64,000 bases of DNA from Euryodendron excelsum (GCA_033060915.1 CM065394.1:16425501-16489500); one strand, 5' to 3'. Positions 20,392 through 32,117 are shown, numbered from the stretch's first letter. The notes: generated from the sequence alone by a model not told the origin. Made by a program: numbers and translations.

Positions 20392-21720
20392 ATGACAGCT
20401 TTGGAGCAGCAAGTCGCTAACGTGATGGCCAACATGCAACAACTAATCACACAGAACCAGGAGATACTTCAGAAGGTCCCTGCTGCTCCACCTGCTGCCC
20501 CCAAAGAAAATCAACAGCTTAGAAATCAGCAAGCACATGGAGACAGGATTGGGGCAGTCAACTAAGGATATAATGACCATGTCAGAACTGAAGACGGTGC
20601 ACGATAGGAAAATGGAGCGGAGCTAGTAGAGGAAGAACACAACCAAGCCACCCAATCTCGGTTGTGATAAGTCCCTTAGGTCACAGAGGTTAATGGAGAG
20701 AAGATGGAGAACACCCCCCTGGCCCGGGCTTGGTAGATAGCTGGAGTCTTAGAGGTAGTTAAAACAAAAATTCCCAACACTGTCGAAGAGTTGGTGAATT
20801 GAACTGTCTCGTCGTTCACCCAAGCAGTTATGGAGCAGCCCTTACAACCAAAGTTCAAAATGTCTACTCTGGAGATCTTTGAATGGATCCAAGGACCCCT
20901 TGGACCAGTTAGAGACGTACAAGGCCCTGATGCACTTGTAAGTGGTGCCTAACGAAATCATGTGTCGAGCTTTCCCAATCACCCTCAAAGGGTGGGCTAA
21001 AGTGTGGTTCAACAGGATCAAGCCAGGGAAAATTGGCACATTCATCCAACTCAACAAACTATTCATTGGACACTACATAAACGGACAGAGACAGAGGAGA
21101 CTTGTTGCCTATTTGCTGACCATGAAATAGGGAAAAGAAGAATACCTTAGAGAGTTCGTGAATAGTTTCAACCAGGAGACCCTCAATGTCGACAACGCAG
21201 ACAAAAAGGTGGCAGTCCCTTAATGACCCACAAACTCCTTTACTCCCTAGCAAATAAGTAACTGAAGGACATGGCGGGACTCATGCTTAGAGCTCAAAAG
21301 CACATGAACATCGAGGATACCATTAACACTAGACACAACTGCGATGCGGAAGCCAGCTCACGTTCAGACAAGAAGAAAAGGTCGTCAGGAGATAGGAAAG
21401 ACGACCGAGAAAGGAAAACCCTAAAATACTCCAAGTCTAGATCCTGGATAGAATGGGGCAAGGGGCGATCTGCCAATCTCGACTACAACTTCACCCCCTC
21501 ACAGCCCTTCTAGAGCATGTTTTGTATGAGATCCGTAACGATCCAGCTCTAAAGTGGCTCTGCAAGTTAAGACACCCTCGAGAAGAGATCCCAAAAGAAG
21601 TACTATAGATTCCACCAAGACCATGGCCATAACATTGAAGATTGTTTCGACCTCAAGCAACAGATTGAGAACTTAATCAAGGATAAGAAACTAGGGAGAT
21701 ATGTCACCAAACAAAGTTGA
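20392..21720 (+). pseudogene. Ty3/gypsy gag
   Basis: Starts MTALEQQVANVMANMQQLI, a coiled-coil-like N-terminus. Then come PKFKMSTLEIF (about 20850), EIMCRAFPITLKGWAKVW (about 20957), WFNRIKPGKIGTFIQLNKLF and REFVNSFNQETLNVDNAD, the capsid pattern of plant Ty3 gag. Near 21615, [19 protein letters not shown] is the segment before protease, where a zinc knuckle is often lacking in this lineage. It is interrupted by stops near 20560, 20670, 20940, 21128 and 21510. It would form the particle shell. Confidence 0.8.
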
Positions 21721-21959
21721 GAGTAACCACCAAGGCCAGCCGAACGAAAGAGCCCCAAACGGGCTCAGCAAAATCAACAACCTCTCAGAGAAATCCAGGT
21801 AATAACTAGAGGTTTTGCGGGAGGAGGGGAATCATCAGCGGCTAAAAAAAAGTATGTTTGAGAGGCAAGACAACTGAGGGAAGTGCTGATGGTCGAACAT
21901 CTGAGTAATAAGCCTCGAGCGAAACTGTCCACCATTACCTTCACCGAAGAGGAGGCAAC

Positions 21960-22340
21960 AAAACTATGCTAGCCATATGATGATCCCCTAGTAATCACCG
22001 CCATTATCATCAATTTTATGACCTGGAGGGTCTTAATCGTCAATGGTAGCTCGACGAACATTCTATTCTGGAAGGCATTCAACCAAATAGAGATTGGGAA
22101 GGAGAAGATGTAGCCTATCACATCCCCTCTGGTCGGATTTACAAGAGACCGAATCACACCCCTTGGTTCTATAACCCTGCCAGTAACCTTGGGGACTACT
22201 CCACAGTAGGCAACTATGCTGGTCAACTTCCTGGTGGTTGACTGCACCTCTGTTTATAATGCAATTATTGGATGAACGACCCTGACCCAGTTCAAGGTTG
22301 TGACATCCACCTACCATCTCAGGGTTAAATTTCTAACGGA
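21960..22340 (+). pseudogene. Ty3/gypsy aspartic protease region
   Basis: VLIVNGSSTNILFW near 22030-22070 corresponds to the active-site loop normally written DGGSSADIL or DNGSS. The catalytic Asp is Asn here. LVNFLVVDCTSVYNAIIG near 22215-22270 is the second conserved protease strand. Two stops lie inside. Confidence 0.75.
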
Positions 22341-22559
22341 GCAAGGAGTTGGAGATGTACAACGAGATCAACTAATAGCAAGGGAATGTAACATGGCATC
22401 CCTGGAATGAGAAGTACATAAAGAGACCCTGATAGTAGAAGAGCTGGAAGTCAAGGATGAAGAGGAGGTCAGAAAAAGAGGGCTCGTGGAAGACCTGGAG
22501 GAGGTCACGCTCGGGTAGCCCGACCAAAATAGAGTGGTCAAGATAGGGACAGCAGCACC

Positions 22560-23376
22560 TGACCAGTTGAAGAAAGGACTAAAGGAATTTTTTAGAAAGA
22601 ATGTAGACGTCTTTGCTTGCACACATGAAGATATGCCAGACATCAACCCTTAGATAGCAACCCATCATTTGAACATCATACCTGGGGCCAAACCAGTAAA
22701 GTAGAAGAGGAGGAGTTTCACCTCAGAATGTAACAAAGCCATAGCTGAGGAGGTGGACAAACTAGCCAAGGCCAAGTTCACCTGAAAAGGCAGTACCCTT
22801 CCTTGTTGTCCAACGTGGTGATACTAAGGAAGGCCAATGAAAAATAGAGAATGTGTGTCGACTTCACGAGACTCAACAAGGCATGCCCAAAGGACATTTT
22901 TCCCTTGCCCATGATTGACCTCCTAGTAGACTCCACAGTTGGGTACAAAATGCTCACATTCATGGATGCATTCTCGGGGTATAACCAGATCATACTTCCT
23001 TCGTCACTGACAGGGGAATATATTGCTACAAGGTAATGTCATTTGGCCTAAAGAACGCATGAGCAACATATCAGAGATTGGTAAACTAAATGTTCAAGTC
23101 TCAGATTGGAAAAAAACATGGAAGTATACATGGACGACAAGTTGGTCAATAGCAAACTCACAATCGACCATTTACAAGACTTGGATGAAACCTTCTAAAC
23201 CCCGAGGAGGTACAACATGAAGCTGAATCCCATTAAGTGTGTGTTCGAGGTGGCGTCAAGGAAGTTCCTCAAGTTTATAATGTCCAACAAGGAAATAAAA
23301 GCCAATCCGGAGAAAACTAGAGCCATCCTAGACATGCATGCCCTAAAAACCATCAAGGACATTCAAAGAAGCCTCG
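22560..23376 (+). pseudogene. Ty3/gypsy reverse transcriptase, N-terminal part
   Basis: FRKNVDVFACTHEDMPDINP (about 22590) is the usual lead-in. ACPKDIFPLPMIDLLVDS and LTFMDAFSGYNQI (22880-22990) are RT boxes with the first catalytic Asp kept. The YMDD box region near 23130 is badly broken (VYMDDKLVNSK in a shifted frame). IKANPEKTRAILDM (about 23300) is the connection part. The segment stops near 23376. Confidence 0.82.
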
Positions 23377-23448
23377 AGTGCCCTCTCCGTTACGTTATAG
23401 CAGTACATGAACTCCTCAGGCGACAGGTCCTTCTTCTTATCACTGGAG
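23377..23448 (-). pseudogene. Antisense ORF of the Tat-type element, right end cut off
   Basis: On the minus strand, SDKKKDLSPEEFMYCYNV is open and joins in frame with the ORF at 49531 onward once the 26-kb element and one TGGAG copy are removed. The family appears to be the plant 'putative gypsy-type transposase' (Transposase_28-like), known as an extra ORF in Tat elements. It is a short fragment, so the call depends on the joined reading. Confidence 0.65.
23444..23448. repeat. Target-site duplication, left (TGGAG)
   Basis: Directly before the LTR end TGTCGCACCC. An identical TGGAG is at 49531-49535, directly after the other LTR. It shows that C and D are the two LTRs of one element. Confidence 0.9.
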
Positions 23449-26400
23449 TGTCGCACCCGATTTTTTGAAGCCTAAAGCCCTCTTGACTTGGGAAAAGGTA
23501 TGATACTCTCTCGTTAGAACTCATACTTCTAAAAGGACACGTGCGACTAGGTTTGATTTTGAAATTGATTTGATTTAAGGGCTTTTGAAAAAAGTTTGGA
23601 GCCGTCACCTAACATAGTTAAAGATGTGTTAGGTCACCTAAGACTAAATGTAATCCGAAGACTAAATTTAGGTTTTTCGAAAAGGTTTTGATAATGTCCT
23701 TTTAAAAAGGTTTTTGGAAAATAGGCCTTAGTAACCTTTTGAAAGTCGTTTTGAAAATGTGACTCCGATTTTGGTCTTCGAAATAGAAATCTATGGCCCG
23801 GGGGTTGGTTATGTGTAGGGAAGATATCTTAAGATCATTACCCTACGCCGCCCTTTCGGTACCTACATGTCTAATCACCCTTAATTCACTCACTTGAAAA
23901 ATCGGTTACTATTATCTACTTTAGAATTTTAAAAATGAAGTTTGGTCATCACTTTTTGGATGAATGATGCATGATGTATGTATTTTAAAAGATGTTTGAA
24001 AATAGGAAGTTTTGAAGGGATTCGAAATAAAAATTTGGAATTGATAGAAAGTTTGGAAAAGGGAACTTGGGTTGAAATAAAGATTATGACCACACCATTT
24101 TAGGTTGCCTACGTATCTCATTTAGCGAGAATCAGGTCATTCGTAGCTTGGGCTAGGACCTTATAGAAAAGAGGCGCATTGAGGTCATTGGAAAGTTTTG
24201 AAGACACTTTGAGGTCTTTGAAAAAAGAATACTTGAGAGTTTAAAAAATGCCTTCGAAATGGGACTTTGGATGTTTGAAATGTTTTTGAAATTGGGATTG
24301 AAGATGATTTTAAATGTTTTTAGAATTAACTCGAGGAAATTTTGAAATGTTTTTGGAATTAACTCAAGAGAGTTTTGAAATGTTTTTGAAACAACTCAAC
24401 GGAGTTTTGGAAGTGTTTTGAAACAACTCAAGGGGGTTTTGGAATAACACAAGGGAGTTTTGAAAATGTTTTCAAAACTTTGGAGGCAGAGTTTAGATTA
24501 GAAATGGTCTTGTGAACTCGTCTTTGAAAAGTTTTTTAAAGTAATTTTTTGAATACCTTATGAAAGCCATGTTTAATGTTTCATCATTTTAAGAGGTTAG
24601 TTATTGAAGAAACTAAAATACTTTAGGGTCATGAGTTTTGAAAACATGATTGGAAAAGGGACTAGAAACTTCCCTTTGATTTTTTTTTTAAAACTTTAGG
24701 GTTATGGACCCCTTCTTGAATGTCTCGCTTACACTTGAACAATCTTAACCATGGAAGGACTAGGGTTTCTTCAAGAATGTGATGTTTGAAGATCATTTTT
24801 GAAAAGAGCTTTTAAAAGCACTTAGGGTTTTGGAACCCTAATATGAACGACCTTGAAGGTTGTATTTAATGTATCACTTTGCCTTGAAACCCCTAACCAT
24901 AAAAGGTTAGAGACACTTTAGGGTTATGAGTTTTTGAAACTATTTTGAAAGTAGTTTTTGAAAAATGTTAAGTGTCTAGTTATTTTAGTTTAGACAAGTT
25001 TAAGAGAACTATTTGGAAGCATCTTTTTGAAGATATAGTATGGAAGTATTTAAAAAGCTTTTGGGGTTCATTTTGGAAATCTCAAGAGAGAAGGATGTTT
25101 GGATGCTATGTCTATGTTTTTTAATTGAAAGGTTATTTGAAAAGGGGTCTTTGAATTAGAACTTTAAAGTTTACTAACCTTGATTCGGATGATCTAAGGT
25201 TGACTAACTATGGTTAAATTAACCTCAAGTTAACTAACTTGGATTAGGTTAACCTAGGGTTAAGTTGACCTAGGATTAACTAACTTGGGTTAGGTTAATC
25301 TAGAGTTGGACAACTAGGGTCAAGTTAACCTAAGGGTGGAAGGTGGTTTTGAACTAGGGTTTGGACCTAACAGTTTTAGAAAGGTGGTTTTGAACTAGGG
25401 TTTGGACCTAATGGTTTTGGAAAGGTGATTTTATGCTTGAAAGTCTATTTTGAAAACCATTTTATGAAAACCACTCAAGTGAGTGTTGGGTTCATATGGT
25501 TAGTATTTGAAAACCACTCAAGAGAGGGTTGCCTTGGAACCATTTCAATGAATAACTCAAGAGAGCAAGACTTGTGACAATCAATATTGAATCAATAGCT
25601 TTGAAGACTTCTTTGCTTGGAAAATTAAAGAGAATGGGTATTTGAAAATTAGTTTTGGAAATGAGTTTTTGGAAAACTACTTTTAAGATTTTGAAAACCA
25701 CTCCAAAGAGTATGGGTTCATATGGTTGATTTGAAGGAAATCACTCCAAAGAGGACTCCATGGGACTATTCCAACCACCATATTCAAGAGAGTAAAACTT
25801 CTGAAAAAAAAGATGAAAATGGTAGTTTTGGAAAACCATTTTTATGCAATTTAAAGATAATGACATATGAGAACCCTTCTTGTAGACGGTTGTTTTGAAA
25901 ACCACTTTTGGGGTGTAAAAAACCAATTCTAATGAACTAAGGTTCGTATGGTCAAGATGATGGGAAAACTACTCAAGAAAGGATTCCAAGGGACCATTTC
26001 AACCACAAGGTTTAAGAGAGTGGATTCTACAAAATCAATATAGAAGAGAAGAGTTTGAAAACTAATATTTTGCCATATGAAATGTAAAGAAATACAAGAA
26101 TGCAAAATGAAGTCAAGGGGTTTAAAGGAGGGTTTTCTAAGATATGGAAATTGAGGGTTTGACCTAGGCTTCAACGAGCTAATTTTTAGAATCATTTTTG
26201 AAAAAACACTTGGATGTGGGATTTGAAAAGATATAGAAATGAAAATAGTGAAAGTTTTTACAAATTGATTATGGACATGAAAATGGAGCCAAGCATGCAA
26301 TACATGAAGATGGTAACCATATGCAAGGGGGTCATAAATTCATACAAGGCTATAGGCCACAACAAATTGTAAGGTCCTCCAAGGCCATGCCATCTTAAAG

Positions 26401-28717
26401 TGGGCTAGTGAGAGATCCCCCTACACAGTGGCTCTCACAAGCTTTCCTCTAGGCATGAACTAGGAGCTCACTTGTTTCAAGCATGTAAGAAAAGGGGGGA
26501 GAAGATGGTAGTTTAAAATAAAAAATAACCTAAGTAGGTTAGGAGGGAGAAAAGAAGAGTGGGGATGACAAAAATATAAAAGAGAATACCACATTTTGCC
26601 TTCAAACACTTTCAAGCTTCCATGGATGCTTTAACTTGAACTTGTATGGCCTTAGAAAGGCTTGAAGGGGCTAGAATAAGATCTTCTAAGGCATTGGAAG
26701 CTTTGTAGGTGGAGTGTATGGGCTAGAAGGAGGTGGAATCTAACTTGGATGCTTGGACGGTGAGGTGTATATGAAAATTTGAGGTTCAACGCTGTTTCTG
26801 CAGAGTTTCGTTACTATTTTTGATCATAGAATATGCAAAGGGGGAGGCCTATATATATAGGCAAGCTGGAGAGGGTTGTTGCATGTAGTACATGTGCTTG
26901 GGCAAATTTTGCCTTGGTGCATTTGCTACATGTGCCAGTATTGTTCCATTGGATGAATGTCACGTGGCACACTCTGTACTGACTCAATCTTAGGGAGCAA
27001 GCAAAGTTTTGATCGTTCTGATCAAATCTGGGCGCATATAGCATACGCTATGGCACCGGGATGTTCATTTAAACTTTGCCTCAATAATTGTGCAATCTGG
27101 GAAGGATTTGAAAAAATCAATTGCATCCACGATATTCTTCTAGTGTTTCTTAAGAATCTAGAATTTTCAGAAAGCTTGAAAGGTGTTCGGAAGAGTGAGA
27201 TATTATCTTGAGAAGCGTGCATGAAAATGCACTTTTACAGAGCGTTAGTGATATGCTCTGTGGATGTTTAAAAGTAGCAGTTTTTGGGCCACGTGATCAA
27301 GGCCTTTGGGAAGTGATCTCTCCGATCGGACCGTACAGATGGAAAGTTCTTTGGAAATACTTTTAGAAATTTCCTAATTTATGCATTTCTCAAGTTGTTT
27401 GATAGTGCGTTATAATCAAAGAATTGAAAAAAAAGACAACCCTAGTGGAGCATTTGTGAGACACTTTAGGGGTTACTGAAAGTGGTAGTTTCTGAGCCAT
27501 GCAATCGGGAGCTTTGGGAAGCAATCTATTCAATCAAGTTGTATCGATGGAAAGACCTTTGGATAGGCTTTTGGGAATTTCCTAATTTATGCATTTCTTA
27601 AGTCATTTGACGGTGCGGTATAACATGGGAATCGGGAGGAAAAGACAATCTTAGTGGAGCATCAACAAGATGCTCCAGGGAACTTTTGTCGACTTGGAAG
27701 TGTTTAGAGTTACGGGACTCATCATGGATTAAACAGAGCGTATGATAGGATTTTCCAGTTTGGTACCCAAAGCCAATGTGGTTTCCCGACCTGTTCAGGC
27801 CGTTAAGGGTAAAACGATCATTTTGACTAGAACTGGTCGAAAAGGGTCAAGATGGATGAGGGTGGCATATTAAGCATGCTAGACTGTTCAGGTATGGTCC
27901 TAGAAGATGCTTCCACTGTTTAGTAGGATTTGTACTGTGCTAGGGTGCCTGGGGGCAAAACGGTTATTTTGACCAGAATGGGACCGAAATTGGTTAGGAT
28001 GGCGTATTGAGTGTGCCTACCCATCTAAGAACATTTTGGAAGGGTAGTCTTACCGTTTTAAGGGATTTTAAACTTTCTCAAAGACGTGCCTGAAGACCCA
28101 AGGGGCAAGTTTGGTCATTTGTCACTGAGTCGGGCTAGCAGGCACCGGTGTTGACCTAGGTGTTAATTTCCGAGACCGCTCGGTCTCAGAAAGCTACCTG
28201 TGTGGTGTTGGTCCCTTAGACCGCCCTATCTCAGAGAGTTACCTATAGGGTAGTGTTGGTACCTAAGATCACTCGATCTTAGAAAGCTACCTGTAGGGTG
28301 GTGTTGGTCCCCTAGATTGCCTGGTCTCAAAGAACTACTAGATGACGGACATTCTACATTGGTGGGCTAGCAGTGCTAGAAGTGAACCACCTGAAATTTG
28401 ATAAGGTGTTAGTCCCCAAGATCGCCCAATCTCAGGAAACTACCTCAATGGCGTTAGTTCTCGAGACTGCCCAATCTTAAAAAGCTATCTGGATGGCGTT
28501 GGTTTCTAAGACCACCCGATCTCGAAAAGCTGCCTGGAGTGCCTAAAGGCAATATGGTCTTTTCAACTTCTGTTGGGCCCTATGTGCCTGGGAAGTGACC
28601 AGTTGATTGGATTGGAGTTTGAAAGAGCTGGCTTGGGCTTGCATGTGTTGTGACGTTTTACTTGGAAGACTGATGTGGACCGGAGATTGCCGAGTGGGCA
28701 AAAATGGGGTACTTACA
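23449..28717 (-). repeat. 3' LTR of the LARD (copy C, 5269 bp)
   Basis: The outer end is TGTCGCACCCGATTTTTTG and the inner end GGGGTACTTACA. U3 (about 26880-28717) contains the dyad array and a TATA box: CCTATATATATAGG at about 26849-26862. R/U5 (23449 to about 26830) is C-poor on the plus strand. Compared with D it holds an extra 507 bp (24213-24719) bounded by TTGA repeats. A run of GGTTAACCTA-like words at 25180-25330 is shared with D. Confidence 0.88.
28160..28540 (-). repeat. Array of about seven covarying dyads in U3 of LTR C
   Basis: Perfect examples are GAGACCG-CT-CGGTCTC (28172-28187) and CTAAGATC-ACTC-GATCTTAG (28263-28282). Others lie near 28216, 28312, 28416, 28460 and 28506. Each sits in a frame of GTTGGTCCC...AGCTACCTG. 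Matching arrays are at about 49025-49345 (D) and 50985-51340 (duplicate). Confidence 0.85.
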
Positions 28718-28740
28718 ACTGTCCATCTTTTCCTGTCTTT
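28718..28740 (-). other. Polypurine tract of the LARD
   Basis: Minus-strand AAAGACAGGAAAAGATGGAC, then AGT, directly before the LTR start TGTAAGTACC. It identifies C as the 3' LTR. Confidence 0.75.
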
Positions 28741-29389
28741 ACTTGTCGAAGATAAAAAAAAACAATAAAGTAAGGGTTCCATTTTGATCGCGAGGCAATC
28801 GAAAGGACTAGAGTATTTGGAATTTGAAATTTTGAATTTGAAAACTGGATTGTCTTGATTTTTGAAATCTGAAATTTTGAAAACTTGATTTTGAAACGAT
28901 TTTGAAATTAATTTTTCCTGAATCAATATTCTGACCCATGGAATGACACTCCTTTGGGGATATTCAAGATTTTGAAATTGAAAATAATTTTTTGAAAGAT
29001 GTTGAAATTGATTTTTCCTAAACCGTCATTCTGACCAGTAAAATGATACTCCTTTGGGGAGATTCAGTGTTTTCAAATTGATAATTTGAAATTCAAGATG
29101 ATTTTTGAAATGATTTTGAAATTGAAGTTGATTATTTGAAATGGCCTTCTGCAATGGATGGATTTGGATTTGAATTGGAAGGGTTTGGAAAACTTTTGAA
29201 ACTTGGAACGAAACCTTTGAGGAAGAAGGTTTTAAAACCTAGAATTTTGAAATTAAACTTTTGAAGGGAAAAGTTTAGAAATCCTAGAATTTGATTTTGG
29301 AATGAAACTTTTTTGTGGAGAAAATTTTGAAAATCCAAAAACCTTTTTTCAAACTAGACGTTCTGAGGCGAAAGCTTGAAAACCCGAAA

Positions 29390-29850
29390 TTTAGAAAGTT
29401 AGGTTTCTTTTTTTTTAGGCAAAAGTTTGAAAACCTGAGATTTTTAAAAAACAGAGCTTTTAAAGGAAAAAGCATAAGAAACCTGAGAAGATGTATTGAA
29501 AACAGAGCTTTCGAAGGAGAAAGCTCGAGAAATCCAAAATTTTTTAAAAGCTAGGCTTTTTTAGGCGAAAGCAAGAAAACCTGAGATTTTTGAAACACAA
29601 AGTTTTCGAAGGAAAAAAGCTCGAGAAACCTAAGAAGATGTTTTGAAAATAGAGCTTTTAAAGGAGAAAGCTCTGGAAACCCGAAAATTTTAAAAAGCTA
29701 GGCTTTGTTTAGGCGAAAGCTAGAATACAAGAGATTTTTAGAAAATAGAACTTTTGAAGGAAAAAGCTCGTGAAACTCGAAAAGATGTTTTGAAAATGGA
29801 GCTTTTAAAGCAGAAAGCTCAGGAAACCAGAAAATTCTGGAAAGCTAGGG
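29390..29850. repeat. About 150-bp tandem repeats in the LARD internal region
   Basis: The phrase GCTAGGCTTT...TTAGGCGAAAG recurs near 29399, 29551 and 29699, with a start near 29845 (steps 152, 148 and about 147). Within each unit, AAAGCTCGAGAAACC and GAGCTTTTAAAGGA also repeat. The array resumes at about 30074 after an insertion. Confidence 0.8.
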
Positions 29851-30073
29851 TCTGTTTGGAAGTGTTGCCAGTTTTTATTTTTTGTTGTATGTTTCTGTTT
29901 TCTATTTTTTATTTTTTATGGTCTAATGATAGGATTTTTAGGTTACCGTTCTACTAAAAATACTATATCAATGTTATAGAATCAGAAAATACATTTATTT
30001 TAATATTTTTTTGTTATGTTTTAATTTTTGAAAAGACAAAAAACAAAAAACAAAAACAAAAAACACTTTCCAA
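29850..30073. mobile_element. MITE-like insertion in the 150-bp repeat array
   Basis: About 224 bp that interrupts the array. The left end GTCTGTTTGGAAGTGTT and the right end AACACTTTCCAA are imperfect inverted repeats. TAGG flanks both sides (29846-29849 and 30074-30077). The interior is AT-rich with homopolymer runs. The superfamily is not clear: the ends look hAT-like, but no 8-bp duplication is seen. Confidence 0.6.
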
Positions 30074-31494
30074 TAGGCTTTTTGAGGCGAAAGTAAGAAA
30101 ACCCGAGATTTTTGGAAAACGAAACTTTTGAAGGAAAAAGCTTGAGAAACCCGAGAAATGTTTTTGAGATTTAACTTTTAAAAGAAGAAGTTTTGAAAAT
30201 CTGGTGAAATGATTTTGAAATGTAAATAATGAAGGGAAATGTTTAGAAAACCTCGAGACTGATTAGAATGGAAACTTTTTAAAGGAAAAAGTATTAAAAA
30301 ACCTAGAGATTGATTTTGAGTTGAAACTTTTTGATGAAAAAAGTCTGGAAAACCTAAAAGGTATTTTTGAAGGAAAAATTTCGAAAACCTAGAAAGGTGG
30401 ATACCATTGGAAGGGGATTCACTTGAAATCAAATTTTAAAAACTCTCCACTTTTTTTTTTTTTGTTTTTTGACCATGATGGGTAGAAAATTTGTTTTGGC
30501 TCAAAACTTGGACTTTTTGAAGGAAAATTTTAGAAAAAATTATTTGACTTTTGAAAATTGATTTTGAATTTGAAAGAAAGCAAACGTTTTGATCGTTTGA
30601 AATTAAAATTTTTTGTAGAAAATTTTTTGTAGCTTTTTGAAATTTGAAAGTTTTTATAAACGAAGTCTTGAAAGTTTTTGGACTTTTGAAAACTGAATTT
30701 TGGATTTGAAAAAAAGCAAGGGCTTTTGCTTTTTAAAGTTGATTTTGAAATGGTTTGGTAAGAATTATACCTTGGCTTTGTAAGGAGATGCCTACAGTTC
30801 TTTTGTCTTGAATATTGGAGAAGAAGACGTTTGTGGCTTCTTGGATTGAAATTTCTGGAGATTGAAATACTCGGTGTTTACTGGATTGTCGAGTTCTATT
30901 TTTGCTAGGCATAAGAAGATTCTTGCTGACATATCTTCTGAGGGGTTGTGCTTCTCTGAAGTCAAACTTCTTGAGTTTGTTTCTAGAGGGGTTGAGGTCT
31001 CTTCTGAAAAATTTGAGGGATCTGGAGGGTCGAACATCTTTCATGGGTTCTTTTTCGAATGGATCAACTAGTTTGAAATTGAATGGAAGGTGTAGGGTGG
31101 GCCATTGCCCCAGTTTTAATGATTTGAGAAGGTTGAATTAGGCTTTCCAAAATTGATTGAAGAGGTCGAGGGTGAGACGTTGCTCCATTCTTTGTTTTTT
31201 GTTGTCTACGAATGGTAGTCTTGACTTTTTGGGACGCATGTCATTTCTTTTCCCTTCTATTTTTTTTTTATTTTTTATTTTTTAGGACCCATTTGGCATG
31301 GGTGCTTCTTCTAATTAACCTTTTTCTTGTGAGCCAGACATCTAAGGACTCTGATTTGGATAAGGACACCACTCCTTACTGTGCTTCCATATTTGGAGGC
31401 TTTTCTTTTGTAGCCTCCTAGACACTTATATGAAGAAGTTTATCAAATGAATTTTTGTATAAGCTATGTGCACAAGTCGACATAAAAACGGAAT

Positions 31495-31830
31495 TTGAAT
31501 GCATGCCATACTTTTGATGAATGCATAGAAATGAAATTTTGGATGCATGTCATACTTTTTGATGAATGCATGAACATATATGGTTTGTACATGAATTGAA
31601 ATGAATGGATGTCATGCAGGTTGATACAGATATGGAAATGAGTGTGGAGGTTTTATACCTGGAATGGGATTTAATGCACGTCATACTTTTTAATGAATGC
31701 ATGAATGGGTATGGTTTATACGAGAATTAAAATAAATGCATATCATACTTTTTGATGAATGCTCATACATTAATGGAATTGAATGTATGTCATACTTTTT
31801 AATGAATACACAAGTTTTATAATGGATGAA
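31495..31830. repeat. Five imperfect repeats of ATGCATGTCATACTTTTTGA
   Basis: Copies near 31500, 31541, 31675, 31737 and 31784, each followed by TGAATGCAT or a variant. Spacing is irregular (about 40-135 bp). It lies in the LARD interior. Confidence 0.75.
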
Positions 31831-32013
31831 TGCATGCTTCGAGATTGCCCCGGGATTCATGTTCAGTTATGAGCATTATATCTCAAGATCAGGCAGTCTA
31901 ATGAACTTCTGTTCTTTTCTTGGGATTCCCCTTTCAAGTTCCGCCCTTTTCTTGCTAGGATGTGATAGCATTTGCATCACTTTTAGATATTTAACTCATT
32001 GACTCATTCTCCT

Positions 32014-32040
32014 CCCCCCCCCCCCCCCCCCCCCCCCCCC
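32014..32040. repeat. Poly-C run (27 C)
   Basis: An uninterrupted C run 77 bp before the CACTA end, within LARD interior DNA. Confidence 0.9.
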
Positions 32041-32117
32041 AACTAAAAAAGAAAACTCCTCCAAGTGGAGCACTTGAGTGACGGCCGATATTGCCATTTT
32101 GGCAAAGCAACAGGTAG

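Larger units (their letters stand above)
20060..23376 (+). mobile_element. Ty3/gypsy (Tat-type) retrotransposon fragment
   Basis: Plus-strand remains of an LTR with a TATA box (CTATATATAG at 20075-20084), a primer-site-like segment (20285-20306), gag (20392 on), protease (about 21960-22340) and part of RT (about 22560-23376). It is full of stops, many of the CAG-to-TAG kind, and shows A replacing G widely. Pol stops after the IKANPEKTRAILDMHALKT region of RT and is joined to a minus-strand ORF (23377-23448). The rest of RT, RNase H and integrase are missing. Tat-lineage elements can carry an extra, often antisense, ORF after pol, which fits the join. Confidence 0.82.
28741..32114 (-). other. 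LARD internal region, 3' side, no coding domain
   Basis: Mostly plus-strand GAAAAC/TTTTGAA-rich sequence with tandem repeats (29390-29850 and 31495-31830), one MITE-like insertion and a poly-C run. Short open frames such as 30733-31044 show no retroelement motif and look like chance. This matches the position of the long non-coding 3' region of Ogre-like elements. Confidence 0.6.

Noticed and set aside
23449..28717. A simple solo LTR at C
   Set aside because: Its flanks do not match (TGGAG at left, ACTGT at right). The TGGAG partner is beyond D at 49531, so C and D are paired LTRs of one element.
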